Of a stretch of 64,000 nt of DNA, positions 53,519-62,662 are shown in pieces. The stretch comes from Rhodanobacter sp. (GTDB lineage: Bacteria > Pseudomonadota > Gammaproteobacteria > Xanthomonadales > Rhodanobacteraceae): NCBI GenBank assembly GCA_004298045.1, contig SCRM01000005.1:186001-250000 (forward strand). The letters run 5' to 3'. Positions within the stretch are counted from its first letter, which is position 1. Each line of letters begins with the position of its first letter. The translations under genes and the position numbers were made by a program. Below the pieces are notes generated by a model, which did not search any database, was not told the origin of the DNA, and saw nothing but the letters and a program-made list of their open reading frames with translations.

Positions 53519-54013
53519 TTGCCGCGCCGACTCAAACCGCCGTCCGAGCGTTTTCGCCCCAGCGCCTATGATAAGGCGCTGGGGCTTTTGGCCCGCCGCG
53601 AGCAATCACGGCTGGAGCTGCAGCGCAAACTCGCGCGCAGCGGTTACGAGCTGGACGAAACCGGCGCTGCGCTCGATCGGCTGGGCGCGCAGCATTATCA
53701 GGACGACGCCCGGTTTGCCGAGATGCTGGTGCGCCAGCGCGTGGCGCAAGGCTACGGCCCACAGCGCATCCGCATGGAGCTGCGCACGCACGGCTTGGGC
53801 GATACCGAGATCACACCGCTGCTGGAATCCGCCGAGGTCGACTGGAACGCGAGCGCACTTGCGCAGCTGCGTCGACACTACGGCAACCGTGCGCCGGCAG
53901 ATCGCGCGGAACAGGGCAAACGCGCGCAGTTCCTGTTGCGGCGCGGCTTTGCTGCGGCCACGGTAAGATATGCCACCCACGCCGAGGTGGACGAGGCCGA
54001 CGAAGCATCCTGA
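53519..54013 (+). CDS. recX: Regulatory protein RecX
   Basis: 164 aa from TTG 53519, the only start that gives a full N-terminus. Three-helix repeats typical of Rec[59 protein letters not shown] and the C-terminal [15 protein letters not shown]. Inhibits RecA filaments. It sits between recA and alaS, as usual. Confidence 0.93.
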   Translation: MPRRLKPPSERFRPSAYDKALGLLARREQSRLELQRKLARSGYELDETGAALDRLGAQHYQDDARFAEMLVRQRVAQGYGPQRIRMELRTHGLGDTEITPLLESAEVDWNASALAQLRRHYGNRAPADRAEQGKRAQFLLRRGFAAATVRYATHAEVDEADEAS

Positions 54014-54063
54014 TCGCGGCCCGCCCGTGGCGTGTCCTTTTCGCAATTGGCACGCCACGGCGC

Positions 54064-56718
54064 ATGACTCAGACCCCGATGACCACGGCCGCTATCCGGT
54101 CGACTTTTCTTGAATTTTTCCGTACCAGGGGGCACACCATCGTGCCGTCCAGCTCGCTGGTGCCGGCCAGCGACCCCACGCTCCTGTTCACCAACTCGGG
54201 CATGGTGCAGTTCAAGAACGTATTTCTCGGCAGTGAAAAGTTGCCGTATCAGCGTGCGTCCGACGTACAGCGTTGCCTGCGGGCCGGCGGCAAGCACAAC
54301 GACCTGGATGCCGTGGGCTACACCGCGCGCCACCATACATTTTTCGAAATGCTGGGCAACTGGTCGTTTGGCGATTACTTCAAGCGTGAAGCCATTGCTT
54401 GGGCGTGGGAGCTGCTGACCCAGGTCTTCAAGCTGCCGGCCGACCGGCTGTGGGTCACCGTCTACCACACCGACGACGAGGCCTATGGCATCTGGCACGA
54501 CGAGGTGGGTGTGCCGGCCGAGCGCATCGTGCGCATTGGCGACAACAAAGGGGCGCCGTACGCCTCGGACAACTTCTGGCAAATGGCCGACACCGGCCCG
54601 TGCGGCCCGTGCACCGAGATCTTTTTCGACCATGGCGAGGAGATTGCCGGCGGCCCGCCGGGGTCGAAAGACGAGGATGGCGACCGCTACATCGAGATCT
54701 GGAACCTCGTGTTCATGCAGTTCGACCGCGCGCCGGATGGCACGCTTTCGCCACTGCCTGCGCCCTGCGTGGATACCGGCATGGGCCTGGAACGTCTGGC
54801 CGCGGTGCTGCAGCACGTGCATTCCAACTATGAGATCGACCTGTTCCAGCGGTTGATCAAGGCCGCTTCGGCATTGACCGGCACGGCCGATCTCGCCAGC
54901 AAGTCGCTGCGCGTGATCGCCGACCACATCCGCGCCTGCGCGTTCCTCATCGTCGACGGCGTGCTGCCGTCGAACGAAGGCCGCGGCTACGTGCTGCGCC
55001 GGATCATCCGCCGCGCCCTGCGCCACGGTTGGATGCTCGGCGTGCGCGGCGATTTCTTCTGGAAGATGGTCGCGCCGCTGGTGGCCGAAATGGGCGAGGC
55101 CTATCCGGAGATCCAGGCCAAGCAGGCGTTTGTCGAAGATGCGTTGCGCACCGAGGAACAGCGCTTTGGTGAAACGCTGGAACACGGCATGCGCGTGTTC
55201 GACGATGTCGCCGGCAAGCTCACGGGCAAGACCATCCCGGGCGCCGACGCGTTCCGTCTGTACGACACCTATGGTTTTCCGGTCGACCTCACCGCCGACA
55301 TCGCGCGCGAGCGCGGGCTGGACGTGGACATGCCCGGCTTCGAGGCGGCGATGAACGAGCAGCGCGAGCGCGCCCGCGCCGCCGGCAAGTTCGAGGCCAA
55401 GGGCCAGTTGCCGGCCGAGCTGGCGAGCCATCTCGCCAAGACCGATTTCCTCGGTTACCAGACGCTCTCCGCTACGCGTTGCAAGGTGCTGGCCATCGTG
55501 CGCGATGGCACGCAGGTGGCGCAGCTGGCCGAAGGCGAGCACGGTTTCGTCATTCTCGACCGCACGCCGTTCTACGCCGAGTCGGGTGGTCAGGTCGGCG
55601 ACACCGGCATGCTGAGTTCGGCGCACGGCCGCTTCGACGTGGTCGATACCCTCAAGATGGGTGGCGTGTTTTTCGGTCACTCCGGTACCTGGCACGGCAC
55701 GCAGCCGCTCAAGGCCGACGATCCGCTCGATGCCCAGGTGGACGTTGCGCGTCGACAGGCGATCGTGCTGAATCATTCAGCCACCCATCTCTTGCACGCG
55801 GCGCTGCGCCAGGTGCTTGGCACCCACGTGGCGCAAAAGGGCTCGCTGGTGGCGCCGGATCGCCTGCGTTTCGATTTCTCGCACCACAAGCCGATGAGCG
55901 CGGCGGAACTGGCCGAGGTCGAGACCATCGTCAACACCGAGGTGCGCCGCAACGCGCAGGCCGAGGTGCATCACATGGCCTATGACGACGCGATTGCCAC
56001 CGGCGCGATGGCGTTGTTCGGCGAGAAATACGGCGCCGAAGTGCGCGTGCTGAAGATGGGGGATTTCTCCACCGAGTTGTGCGGCGGCACCCATGTCGGC
56101 CGCACCGGCGACATTGGCGTGTTCAAGATCGTCGGCGAATCGGGTGTGGCCTCCGGCGTGCGCCGCATCGAGGCGGTGACCGGCGCTGGCGCGCTGGCGC
56201 ACATCGACGATGAAGAGCGCCGCTTGGGCGAGATCTCGCACCTGCTTTCCGGCAACGGCAGCGAGGTGGTCGACAAGCTGCACCAGTTGCTGGATCGCCA
56301 GAAGAAACTCGAGCACGAGCTGGAATCCCTGCGCGCCAAGGCTACTGGCTCGGCCACCGCCGACCTCGCTGCGCATGCCGCGGACATCGGCGGCATCAAG
56401 GTCGTCGCCGCACGGCTCGAAGGCTTCGATGCCAAATCGCTGCGCGATGCGGTGGATCGCCTGAAACAGCAATTGGGCGATTGCGTGATCGTGCTGGCCG
56501 GCGCCGCCGATGGTCGTGTGGCGCTGGTGGCTGGCGTGCATGGCACTGCGCTGGGCAAGATCAAGGCTGGCGATGTGGTTTCGTACGTGGCCAAGCAGAT
56601 TGGCGGCAAGGGCGGTGGTCGCCCCGACATGGCGCAGGGCGGTGGCGACGATGTGCCGGCGCTGTCGACGATTCTTGCCGGTGTGCCGTTGTGGACATCC
56701 GATCGGTTGTCGGCATAA
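54064..56718 (+). CDS. alaS: Alanyl-tRNA synthetase
   Basis: 884 aa. Class II catalytic core ([74 protein letters not shown]), the tRNA-recognition helical domain, the editing domain with zinc ligands [12 protein letters not shown] and [11 protein letters not shown], and a C-Ala domain with coiled coil and the Gly-rich [13 protein letters not shown]. Start ATG 54064; ATG 54079 is also possible. csrA and tRNA-Ser follow. Confidence 0.98.
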   Translation: MTQTPMTTAAIRSTFLEFFRTRGHTIVPSSSLVPASDPTLLFTNSGMVQFKNVFLGSEKLPYQRASDVQRCLRAGGKHNDLDAVGYTARHHTFFEMLGNWSFGDYFKREAIAWAWELLTQVFKLPADRLWVTVYHTDDEAYGIWHDEVGVPAERIVRIGDNKGAPYASDNFWQMADTGPCGPCTEIFFDHGEEIAGGPPGSKDEDGDRYIEIWNLVFMQFDRAPDGTLSPLPAPCVDTGMGLERLAAVLQHVHSNYEIDLFQRLIKAASALTGTADLASKSLRVIADHIRACAFLIVDGVLPSNEGRGYVLRRIIRRALRHGWMLGVRGDFFWKMVAPLVAEMGEAYPEIQAKQAFVEDALRTEEQRFGETLEHGMRVFDDVAGKLTGKTIPGADAFRLYDTYGFPVDLTADIARERGLDVDMPGFEAAMNEQRERARAAGKFEAKGQLPAELASHLAKTDFLGYQTLSATRCKVLAIVRDGTQVAQLAEGEHGFVILDRTPFYAESGGQVGDTGMLSSAHGRFDVVDTLKMGGVFFGHSGTWHGTQPLKADDPLDAQVDVARRQAIVLNHSATHLLHAALRQVLGTHVAQKGSLVAPDRLRFDFSHHKPMSAAELAEVETIVNTEVRRNAQAEVHHMAYDDAIATGAMALFGEKYGAEVRVLKMGDFSTELCGGTHVGRTGDIGVFKIVGESGVASGVRRIEAVTGAGALAHIDDEERRLGEISHLLSGNGSEVVDKLHQLLDRQKKLEHELESLRAKATGSATADLAAHAADIGGIKVVAARLEGFDAKSLRDAVDRLKQQLGDCVIVLAGAADGRVALVAGVHGTALGKIKAGDVVSYVAKQIGGKGGGRPDMAQGGGDDVPALSTILAGVPLWTSDRLSA

Positions 56719-56977
56719 GGCCGGTCGCTGGCGCGTGTATGCGACGCCAACACTAAAGATACCGCGCGTTGCGCCGATCAAACCCGATAGGTAGTATCAC
56801 CCGATCAACCAGTGGCACGGTGTCGCCGTGCGCTAGTCGTCGCAACAGATGGCCGGATGGAAAGCCGGGAAGGCGCGAGGGCCTTCGACGGTTGATCGTC
56901 GAGCCGAAGCAGCGGGCGCTCAGGGGTGAGGCTCCGCCGTTTCGTGTTTGCAACCAGGAATTGATGGAGTAGTAACC

Positions 56978-57187
56978 ATGTTGATTCTGACCCGCAGGGT
57001 TGGCGAAACCCTGATGATCGGTGACGAGGTGACCGTTACCGTGCTGGGCGTGAAGGGCAACCAGGTGCGCATCGGCATCAATGCACCCAAGACGGTCGCG
57101 GTTCATCGCGAGGAGATCTACCAGCGCATCAAGAGCGAACACGACGGCGGCCCGGTGCCTCCACACGACGATCACTCCGAGTCCTGA
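56978..57187 (+). CDS. csrA: Carbon storage regulator CsrA/RsmA
   Basis: 69 aa from ATG 56978 with GGAG upstream. The whole conserved body is present: [50 protein letters not shown], including the RNA-contacting Leu4, Arg6/7 and Arg44 positions; a short polar tail ends the protein. A dimeric RNA-binding protein that blocks translation at GGA motifs. The start region itself contains ATGGAGTAG, a possible self-binding GGA. Located after alaS, as in most gammaproteobacteria. Confidence 0.97.
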   Translation: MLILTRRVGETLMIGDEVTVTVLGVKGNQVRIGINAPKTVAVHREEIYQRIKSEHDGGPVPPHDDHSES

Positions 57188-57258
57188 TCGACACCCTCGC
57201 CTTTACCTGCACCGCCGCCACCGCTATCCTTGCCGGCTTCGCTGCAACCCACTCACCC

Positions 57259-57351
57259 GGAGAGATGCCCGAGAGGCCGAAGGGGCTCCCCTGCTAAGGG
57301 AGTATCGGGTTAAACACCTGATCGAGGGTTCGAATCCCTCTCTCTCCGCCA
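57259..57351 (+). tRNA. tRNA-Ser, anticodon GCU
   Basis: 93 nt. Acceptor GGAGAGA pairs with TCTCTCC, discriminator G and encoded CCA at 57349-57351. The anticodon stem-loop CCCCTGCTAAGGG gives GCT, and the long variable arm (TATCGGGTTAAACACCTGAT) is class II serine type. T-loop GGTTCGAATCC. The following DNA is accessory, so the 3' end is the likely integration site. Confidence 0.97.
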
Positions 57352-57363
57352 GATACGCAATTA

Positions 57364-57388
57364 AGTCCCTGTTTCTAGGGGCTTTTTT
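57364..57388 (+). terminator. Terminator after tRNA-Ser
   Basis: Stem AGTCCCT with AGGGGCT (one G-U), loop GTTTCT, then a run of six T. It lies 12 bases downstream of the tRNA CCA. Confidence 0.8.
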
Positions 57389-57391
57389 GTT

Positions 57392-57704
57392 GCTCAAGGT
57401 ATTGCCGTCCCGCTTTGCGTCCCTCTCTCGCGATCCGGTCGCGGGCGAACGCTTACGGACAAGGAACGGCGCGGGCTGCTCCCCTTTCGCCTTCGCGATC
57501 TAGGCTTGGGGCCGTAGGCCGGTAAGGGTCGGCTAGCGCGCGGCCCTCCTGCACACGCCTGCATGGTCGGTGGCGTTTTCCCGTCGTCGCGGGCAACGCA
57601 CGAGCATCCCCAGCGTAGGTGGTTGTCTACACGCACACCAATACCGGCGCGATCTTTCATGCGCTCGATGGTGCCGCTATGCTGTCAGAGTCTTCAAAAA
57701 GGAA
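57392..57704. other. Non-coding start of the accessory region
   Basis: 313 bases without a convincing gene. It contains the first copy of the 21-bp direct repeat (57546-57566) and presumably the promoter of the YodC-like cassette. Confidence 0.45.
57546..57566 (+). repeat. 21-bp direct repeat, copy 1
   Basis: CTCCTGCACACGCCTGCATG plus G, identical to 58188-58208. The two copies bracket the YodC-like two-gene cassette at 642-base spacing. A looser relative (CTCCTGCACGCTCCTACGTG) is near 63069. Confidence 0.85.
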
Positions 57705-57899
57705 ATGGGGGCGCTTGTGGCAAAGCAATCAACATTCAATTTAGGCGACATCGTCAAGCTCAAGGCTGGCGGTCCAGAGATGGCCGTGCAGATAGACTTT
57801 GATGGCAAGACGTACCGATGCCAATGGTTCGCAGGGAAAAAGCTGGAAAGTGGCGTTTTCCCTGTTGAATCTCTCGAACCGGTCAAGCCGAAAAAATGA
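57705..57899 (+). CDS. YodC-like DUF2158 small protein
   Basis: 64 aa from ATG 57705 (AAGGAA upstream); GTG 57717 is an alternative. The DUF2158 pattern is clear: FNLGDIVKLKAGGPEMAVQI, then YRCQWFAGKKLESGVFPVESLEPV, a small SH3-like barrel with the invariant LKxGGPxM and CxWF. These proteins are frequent on mobile elements, role unknown. The stop overlaps the next start (ATGA). Confidence 0.85.
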   Translation: MGALVAKQSTFNLGDIVKLKAGGPEMAVQIDFDGKTYRCQWFAGKKLESGVFPVESLEPVKPKK

Positions 57900-58165
57900 G
57901 CGACGCTGCCCCAGCTGCGAAATGGATGCAGGCGCAGATTGATCGTGACGGGTGCCTTTACCAAGATGACGTCATAGATCATCTCGTCAAATCTTCTCAA
58001 GAAGATTTGCTGCGCGAGAATGCGGACGGCAACCTTGTCCTGGGGACGGCGCTACTGAATGCGTTTCGCAAGCTCAATGCGGAAACCGTTGTGTGGGTCA
58101 AGCCGGACTTCTATTGGCGAACACGCGTGGCTGAGGATGAGCCGGGACGTGAGGCGCGCGGCTAG
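57896..58165 (+). CDS. Small hypothetical protein coupled to the YodC-like gene
   Basis: 89 aa starting at the ATG that overlaps the YodC-like stop. Sequence: helical segment AKWMQAQIDRDGCLYQDDVIDHLVKSSQEDLLREN, then LVLGTALLNAFRKLN and VVWVKPDFYWRTRVAEDE. It looks like a small winged-helix-type module. I cannot name it with confidence. The ATGA coupling suggests the two products act together. Confidence 0.7.
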   Translation: MSDAAPAAKWMQAQIDRDGCLYQDDVIDHLVKSSQEDLLRENADGNLVLGTALLNAFRKLNAETVVWVKPDFYWRTRVAEDEPGREARG

Positions 58166-58187
58166 GTACGGCCTTCCACGCGGCGCG

Positions 58188-58208
58188 CTCCTGCACACGC
58201 CTGCATGG
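58188..58208 (+). repeat. 21-bp direct repeat, copy 2
   Basis: Identical to 57546-57566. Lies just after the two-gene cassette and before the CBASS-like operon. Confidence 0.85.
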
Positions 58209-58440
58209 CGTCAGCGCTAATCGCGGTACTGGCGCGCCCTCTGCGATCGGTGCATATTCATACGCGGGGGATCATCCGCATGGAACGCAGTTAGGGGCGG
58301 CTACGAAGGACGACCATGCAGGCGCAAGTTGCGCTGCGCATGAGAGCGGTCACGGATACGCGAACCAAGCGAAATCTGCCAACGGAGGAAGCCGCTCGCC
58401 GCAATGGTGCTCCGAGCGCGGATGTTAGTTGGAGAATTGC

Positions 58441-59304
58441 ATGGCTTATACAGTTGCCGTTTCCTTTGATCAGTTCTACGAACAGATCAATCTTGGAGGC
58501 GATCACCGCAGTACTGCTAATGGTCGTAAGGACGATATCGTTGCGAAGCTCGGCAAGTCGTTTGAAATTGTCGAAGCATTCAGCACTGGTTCGATACCTA
58601 AGTTTACGGCGCTACGACAGCACGCCGATCTAGATGTGATGGTCGCACTGCACTACGACAAACACATCAAAGGCAAGACCCCAACTGAAGTTCTGCAAAG
58701 CGTTCGGAATGCGTTGTCGCAATGGCGAACGGGTGTCCGCCGCAATGGTCAAGCGGTAACCCTTAGCTACACGACCTGGCCCAGCGTGGACGTCGTTCCC
58801 GTATCACGATCTGTCGATGGCAACGGCAAGGTTACGCACTACAACGTACCCGACTCCAATACGGACAAATGGATCGAGTCCAAGCCGAAGGAGCTTGCCG
58901 CAGCCATCGAATCAAAGGCATCAGACTGCGGCGCCAATTTCAGGCGGATCATCAAGATGATCAAGCACTGGAATCGCGTCCATAGTGACTACCTCCAGAG
59001 TTATCACATTGAAGTATTGGCCATCAAACTTTTCCATTCCGATCTCAGCGATACACCTTGGCAGGTCTTCCAGTTTTTCAGCAACGCCAGACCGCTTCTT
59101 GAAAGCTATTTGTGGTACGAAAATGGATTCGCCGACGACTACCTGAGTTGGTCTGACCGACAGGAAGTGCTAAAGCGCTTCGATACTGCAATCTCGAAAA
59201 GCAGAGATGCGTGGCACAAAACCTACGGCACCAACAGCGATCACAAAGGTGCTATCGAAATTTGGCGGCAAATTTTTGGAAGTGACTTTCCAGCCTATGG
59301 ATAA
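58441..59304 (+). CDS. CD-NTase (cGAS/DncV-like nucleotidyltransferase), CBASS signal synthase
   Basis: 287 aa from ATG 58441, which has GGAG 7 bases upstream. The nucleotidyltransferase fold core is intact: Gly50-Ser51 (FSTGSIPKFTAL), Asp63 and Asp65 (HADLDVMVAL) and third Asp117 (WPSVDVVPV). The OAS1-like helical domain follows (RRIIKMIKHWNRVHSDYLQSYHIEVLAIKLF). Such enzymes sense phage infection and make cyclic di- or trinucleotides. The next gene, 5 bases downstream, encodes a four-helix membrane protein, the expected effector. No Cap2/Cap3 or HORMA/TRIP13 genes are adjacent, so this would be a minimal type I CBASS. Base composition is clearly lower in GC than the core genes, a sign of transfer. 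Confidence 0.9.
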   Translation: MAYTVAVSFDQFYEQINLGGDHRSTANGRKDDIVAKLGKSFEIVEAFSTGSIPKFTALRQHADLDVMVALHYDKHIKGKTPTEVLQSVRNALSQWRTGVRRNGQAVTLSYTTWPSVDVVPVSRSVDGNGKVTHYNVPDSNTDKWIESKPKELAAAIESKASDCGANFRRIIKMIKHWNRVHSDYLQSYHIEVLAIKLFHSDLSDTPWQVFQFFSNARPLLESYLWYENGFADDYLSWSDRQEVLKRFDTAISKSRDAWHKTYGTNSDHKGAIEIWRQIFGSDFPAYG

Positions 59305-59309
59305 TACAG

Positions 59310-60077
59310 ATGTCACGCTCTGATCCCATCCGAAAGGAATATTTTGAAGCAGTCGAACTGGGCGACAAGGCTTCTGACATCCTGTTCTACATCGGTGCCG
59401 CTCTATCCATTCTCAGCCTACTTGTTGACCAGACAAAGTACCCCGTTCTTTCAACTGTAGTCCTGATCGCCTTTGGCTTATCGACGCTGCTGTTGTTTGT
59501 CATCGGGCTTGTTTCCCGTCTTTACCTTGCGCCTCGCGCGCAGGATAAACGCCTCCAAGATTTCTTTAGCAGCGCTTGTGGCGTCAACCTGACCCATCAA
59601 AAAACAGACGGCTACTACAACAACAATCTCACCGATCCATTAAAGCGGATGGCCGCGCAGGTACTGGAGAATAGCCACTTCAGCAAAGCCATTGCTCTGC
59701 GAATGGCAAGAACTGAGCGCATAAAGATAGTTTTATATGTCGCACTTTGGATAGTTTGTGTTCTCTGCCGACAAACCGAACTTGGTGTCATCGTTGCCGC
59801 ATCACAGGCAATATTCAGCGAGCAGTTGGTGGCGCGATGGGTTAGGATCGAATGGCTTAGAGTCCGATTTGAGAAAGCATTCGGCGATGTCTACAAACTA
59901 TTTCAATCACAACCGCCGACCGAGCAATTCAATGCAATCGCGCTGGAGGAAGTTTGCCTGTACGAAACCGCGAAAGCCAATGCCGCAATTACCCTGTCAT
60001 CTAGGATTTTTGAAGATTTGAACCCTTCTCTTTCCAGCGAATGGGATGACATCAAAGCTGCCGTTGGAATCCAATAA
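59310..60077 (+). CDS. Predicted four-transmembrane CBASS effector (S-4TM type)
   Basis: 255 aa from ATG 59310. Hydrophobic helices at about residues 24-39, 46-68, 138-153 and 158-172 form two hairpins. Between them is a soluble stretch with YLAPRAQDKRLQDFF and DGYYNNNLTDPLKRMAAQVLENSHFS, which resembles the conserved region of SMODS-associated 4TM effectors. The C-terminal 80 residues are cytosolic and helical. In CBASS, membrane effectors of this kind are opened by the cyclic nucleotide and collapse the inner membrane, killing the infected cell. The family call is from pattern and neighbour, not from a search. Confidence 0.75.
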   Translation: MSRSDPIRKEYFEAVELGDKASDILFYIGAALSILSLLVDQTKYPVLSTVVLIAFGLSTLLLFVIGLVSRLYLAPRAQDKRLQDFFSSACGVNLTHQKTDGYYNNNLTDPLKRMAAQVLENSHFSKAIALRMARTERIKIVLYVALWIVCVLCRQTELGVIVAASQAIFSEQLVARWVRIEWLRVRFEKAFGDVYKLFQSQPPTEQFNAIALEEVCLYETAKANAAITLSSRIFEDLNPSLSSEWDDIKAAVGIQ

Positions 60078-60107
60078 GCGGATTACCCCAGTACTCACGT
60101 TGTCGCT

Positions 60108-60638
60108 TCAACTCCATGCTGAAACAACCCTCAGCGGATACCGGACTGGCTCGGGAATCTGGCGGCGCTCTGCCGGCAGCAGTAGACCATGACGTCTCAA
60201 GTAGACACGCTGCGACTCGAACGCGGGTGGATTGTCGGGATCGCCAAACCATGCGGGGATTCCGTAGTGATGCGAAGGGGCATAGTTCAGCGCCTCGTGA
60301 AGAGGCATCCCTTCACCGCAAAGCTTGCGGCGCGTTTCGATCAGGCGCGGAGCCAGCAAGGTGCGTGACCAGCGCCCTAGCTGCGCAGGATCGAGACGGG
60401 GCGCATCGTACCGCCACCACATCGCTGGGCGCGTGCCAGGCTGGCTCTTGATCCAGTCGGCAAGGATGCCGGCGCGGTAGTCCTCCCACAGTAATCGCAT
60501 GACGTCGTAACTCTCCGCGTCCAGCGCAGTGAAGGAATTGGCGTCGGCCGGCAGCGGGGTATCAGTGAGGATCGCCCAATGCGTCGGGTCGATGGCTTCG
60601 CGTCGCGAGCGGGTGCGGAGTCGGCGTGTCGTCGGCAT
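60108..60638 (-). CDS. Phage-type hypothetical protein
   Basis: 176 aa from ATG 60638, following the small terminase gene by 3 bases in the same operon. Soluble, Arg- and Trp-rich: HWAILTDTPLPADANSF, GTRPAMWWRYDAPR, YGIPAWFGDPDNPPAFESQRVYLRRHGLLLPAERR. Proteins like this are often found beside terminases in small prophages, possibly in packaging. I recognise no named domain. It converges with the S-4TM gene, 30 bases away. Confidence 0.7.
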   Translation of the reverse strand: MPTTRRLRTRSRREAIDPTHWAILTDTPLPADANSFTALDAESYDVMRLLWEDYRAGILADWIKSQPGTRPAMWWRYDAPRLDPAQLGRWSRTLLAPRLIETRRKLCGEGMPLHEALNYAPSHHYGIPAWFGDPDNPPAFESQRVYLRRHGLLLPAERRQIPEPVRYPLRVVSAWS

Positions 60639-60641
60639 CGT

Positions 60642-60968
60642 TCAACGTCCTGCCGGGCGGCCCGGTCGGTCATGGAGCGGCTCAACGTCCAAGTTCAGCG
60701 CCCGCAGCGCGGCGAGCATTTGGGCACGGGCGTCGCGCTCGGCGGGCAGCAAGTGATGGGCCTTGCGTTGACCGAACCGATCAAGAATGGTCATGCCGTC
60801 GCGAGCAATGGCCGCCTGCGCGTGACGCATCCGGTCGAACGCTTCCAAGCCCGTTTGCAACAGCAAAAGGCCCGCGTCGTCCTCAATTTCGTACTCGGTT
60901 CGCAGCCGTTTCCACCATGCTTTCGCCTCAGTGGATAGCCCTTTGGGTGCGGTTTTCGCTGTGGACAT
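60642..60968 (-). CDS. P27-family phage terminase small subunit
   Basis: 108 aa from ATG 60968. Typical P27 architecture: LSTEAKAWWKRLRTEYEIEDDAGLLLLQTGLEAFDRM, ARDGMTILDRFGQRKAHHLLPAERDARAQMLAALRALNLDVEP. The small terminase recognises packaging sites on DNA. No large terminase is visible in the window, so this element may redirect a helper phage's packaging machinery, as satellites do. Confidence 0.88.
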   Translation of the reverse strand: MSTAKTAPKGLSTEAKAWWKRLRTEYEIEDDAGLLLLQTGLEAFDRMRHAQAAIARDGMTILDRFGQRKAHHLLPAERDARAQMLAALRALNLDVEPLHDRPGRPAGR

Positions 60969-61113
60969 GGCTGGATTTTTTGTAAGGCAACCTTTGTTAC
61001 ATGTTTAAAAAATGGGCGCGACGTTTTCCGACACAACGCCCCCGGATGCTGCTGATACCCCCCCTGATGCTCGACAAGAACCGTTCTGTTCGACCAAAGC
61101 CGGGCAGCGTCGG

Positions 61114-61374
61114 TCAGTGCAGTTTTTTCAGTGTCGCGGGATCGTGGATGAAGGCGCGGAAGCGCATGGCGTTGTGCGAGTCGTTGGAGTCCGCCAGCAC
61201 CAAGTCCGTCATGCAATACACCTCAAGCATCGGCACGCCTTTGACGTCGATGACCTCGGCGGCAAACGGTACAAAGTCGCCATCGCTGACTTGCTTGACG
61301 TAGGCGATCTGTTCCTTGACGTTGTTCCATGCACGCGGATAGCTGCGCTCGGTTTCGTTCAAGTCGAGCATCAT
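61114..61374 (-). CDS. Small hypothetical protein in the satellite operon
   Basis: 86 aa from ATG 61374, whose start overlaps the stop of the preceding gene (ATGA). Mixed alpha/beta (SYPRAWNNVKEQIAYVKQVSDGDFVPFAAEVIDVKGVPMLEVYCMTD). No family recognised. Its place between capsid and small terminase genes suggests a head or packaging accessory. Confidence 0.65.
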   Translation of the reverse strand: MMLDLNETERSYPRAWNNVKEQIAYVKQVSDGDFVPFAAEVIDVKGVPMLEVYCMTDLVLADSNDSHNAMRFRAFIHDPATLKKLH

Positions 61375-61565
61375 GGGCGTACTTCCTTCGCAAGCTGCTG
61401 TTCAAAGACTTCCATGCGCTGCTCGAAAGCCGTCATGCGATCCTTGAGTTGATGGTTGAGGCGCACGAGATTGGCGGCGAGTTGCGTGATGTCGCCGCGC
61501 GTCGCGGGTGCGTCGCGTTCGGCGGGGGTCATGCCGGCGAATAGCTGGTCAAAGCCGTTCATCAC
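61371..61565 (-). CDS. Small coiled-coil hypothetical protein
   Basis: 64 aa from ATG 61565, overlapping the capsid gene stop (ATGA) and itself overlapped by the next gene. A heptad-like helix (ITQLAANLVRLNHQLKDRMTAFEQRMEVFEQQLAKEV) makes up most of the protein. It could be a small scaffold-like or decoration factor for the capsid. That is a guess from position only. Confidence 0.6.
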   Translation of the reverse strand: MMNGFDQLFAGMTPAERDAPATRGDITQLAANLVRLNHQLKDRMTAFEQRMEVFEQQLAKEVRP

Positions 61566-62569
61566 CAGTTGGCTCCCGTGATGACCGCGACGCCGCCGAC
61601 GCGCTGGTTTTCCCAGTTCGCGCGGATCACTGCCTTAAGAGCCACAGTATTTGTGGCAAACATGCTGACCATCTCTGCCGGCGAGGTCGGTGTATCGGCC
61701 ATGACCAACGAGGTCTGATCGGACTGGCTCAACTCGATACCTTCCAGCGCCAGCGCGATCCCGGAAGCGTCGATCAATGCGAGCTGGCCGCCGGAGCTGT
61801 CGCGGGGACTGAACCGGGACACCAGCAGCGGGATGCCGAGAATCGAGCCGCCGCGCGGGCCAGCATCGGGGAACAAGAAGCTGCCATTTGCGCCGCGTAC
61901 CATCGCCAGCCCCGTCGCGGTGTCGGGGTCGGTGACGAGGTAGGCGGATGCCATGTCGCCCGCGAACGCGGCCACCAGCGCCTTGAGATCGGCGGCAGCA
62001 TCACTGCTGGCGGCGATGGTCGGTGCGCCGTGCGTGACAGAAGCTGGGATGGCGTCGGTGCCCGCGTTGGCCGGATCAAGGAGTGCCGAGTCCAGCGCAC
62101 CGACGCAGCCGGTGTCCAGGTCGGCCTGCAAGCCCGCTTCGGCGGCGGGCGATTCGGCGCGGAGCGCTTCGGTGGTGGTGCAGATGATGGCGGCGACCTT
62201 CTTCACGGTCAGCATGGAACCGGCGAGCACGGGCTTGAGCAGCGGCACGGGTGCAGCTTCGGAAACCCAGAAACCTTGCGCGCCGTTCTTGCGGGCCAGC
62301 ATGAGCTTGTTCATCGGAACGGGGCGCGTGCCGACGAGTCCGCCCAGCACGGACTTTTCGCGCACTGCGCCGGCGTACTCGACCGCTTCAGCGGTGCCGA
62401 GGTCGCCGGTATTGATCGCGGATTGCGCGGCCTTGGCGATGGCGAAACCTTCGGCAGGCCAGCGGGCCGCAGCGAAGGTGTTGATTTGTTCGGGTGAACC
62501 GCCGCCGCCGAACTGTGCGGCCTTCATGCGGATGAAACTGCGGCCGCGCGGGCCAGTGGAGAACGACAT
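61562..62569 (-). CDS. HK97-fold phage major capsid protein
   Basis: 335 aa from ATG 62569. The sequence has the composition and blocks of HK97-like capsid proteins: KSVLGGLVGTRPVPMNKLML, AQGFWVSEAAPVPLLKPV (N-arm/E-loop area), VKKVAAIICTTTEALRAE, and C-terminal VSMFATNTVALKAVIRANWENQRVGGVAVI (P-domain strand and A-domain). The N-terminal scaffold (delta) domain and a separate prohead protease are absent. A satellite encoding its own capsid could form small heads on a helper's assembly line. Confidence 0.82.
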   Translation of the reverse strand: MSFSTGPRGRSFIRMKAAQFGGGGSPEQINTFAAARWPAEGFAIAKAAQSAINTGDLGTAEAVEYAGAVREKSVLGGLVGTRPVPMNKLMLARKNGAQGFWVSEAAPVPLLKPVLAGSMLTVKKVAAIICTTTEALRAESPAAEAGLQADLDTGCVGALDSALLDPANAGTDAIPASVTHGAPTIAASSDAAADLKALVAAFAGDMASAYLVTDPDTATGLAMVRGANGSFLFPDAGPRGGSILGIPLLVSRFSPRDSSGGQLALIDASGIALALEGIELSQSDQTSLVMADTPTSPAEMVSMFATNTVALKAVIRANWENQRVGGVAVITGANW

Positions 62570-62662
62570 GGGTGAATCCTCGTTGCGAGTGGGTACGCAT
62601 CGAGGGTGCGCCAGCGGCTTGGTGGTTTATGGCTGTGCATGGCGGTTTATGGCGGTGTAGTT

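Noticed and set aside
57394..57660. Minus-strand frame of 88 codons after tRNA-Ser
   Set aside because: Basic, low-complexity translation without ribosome site or family; overlaps the direct repeat.
58316..58633. Plus-strand frame of 105 codons before and overlapping the CD-NTase start
   Set aside because: Runs out of frame through the well-supported CD-NTase; the upstream part is more likely its promoter and leader.
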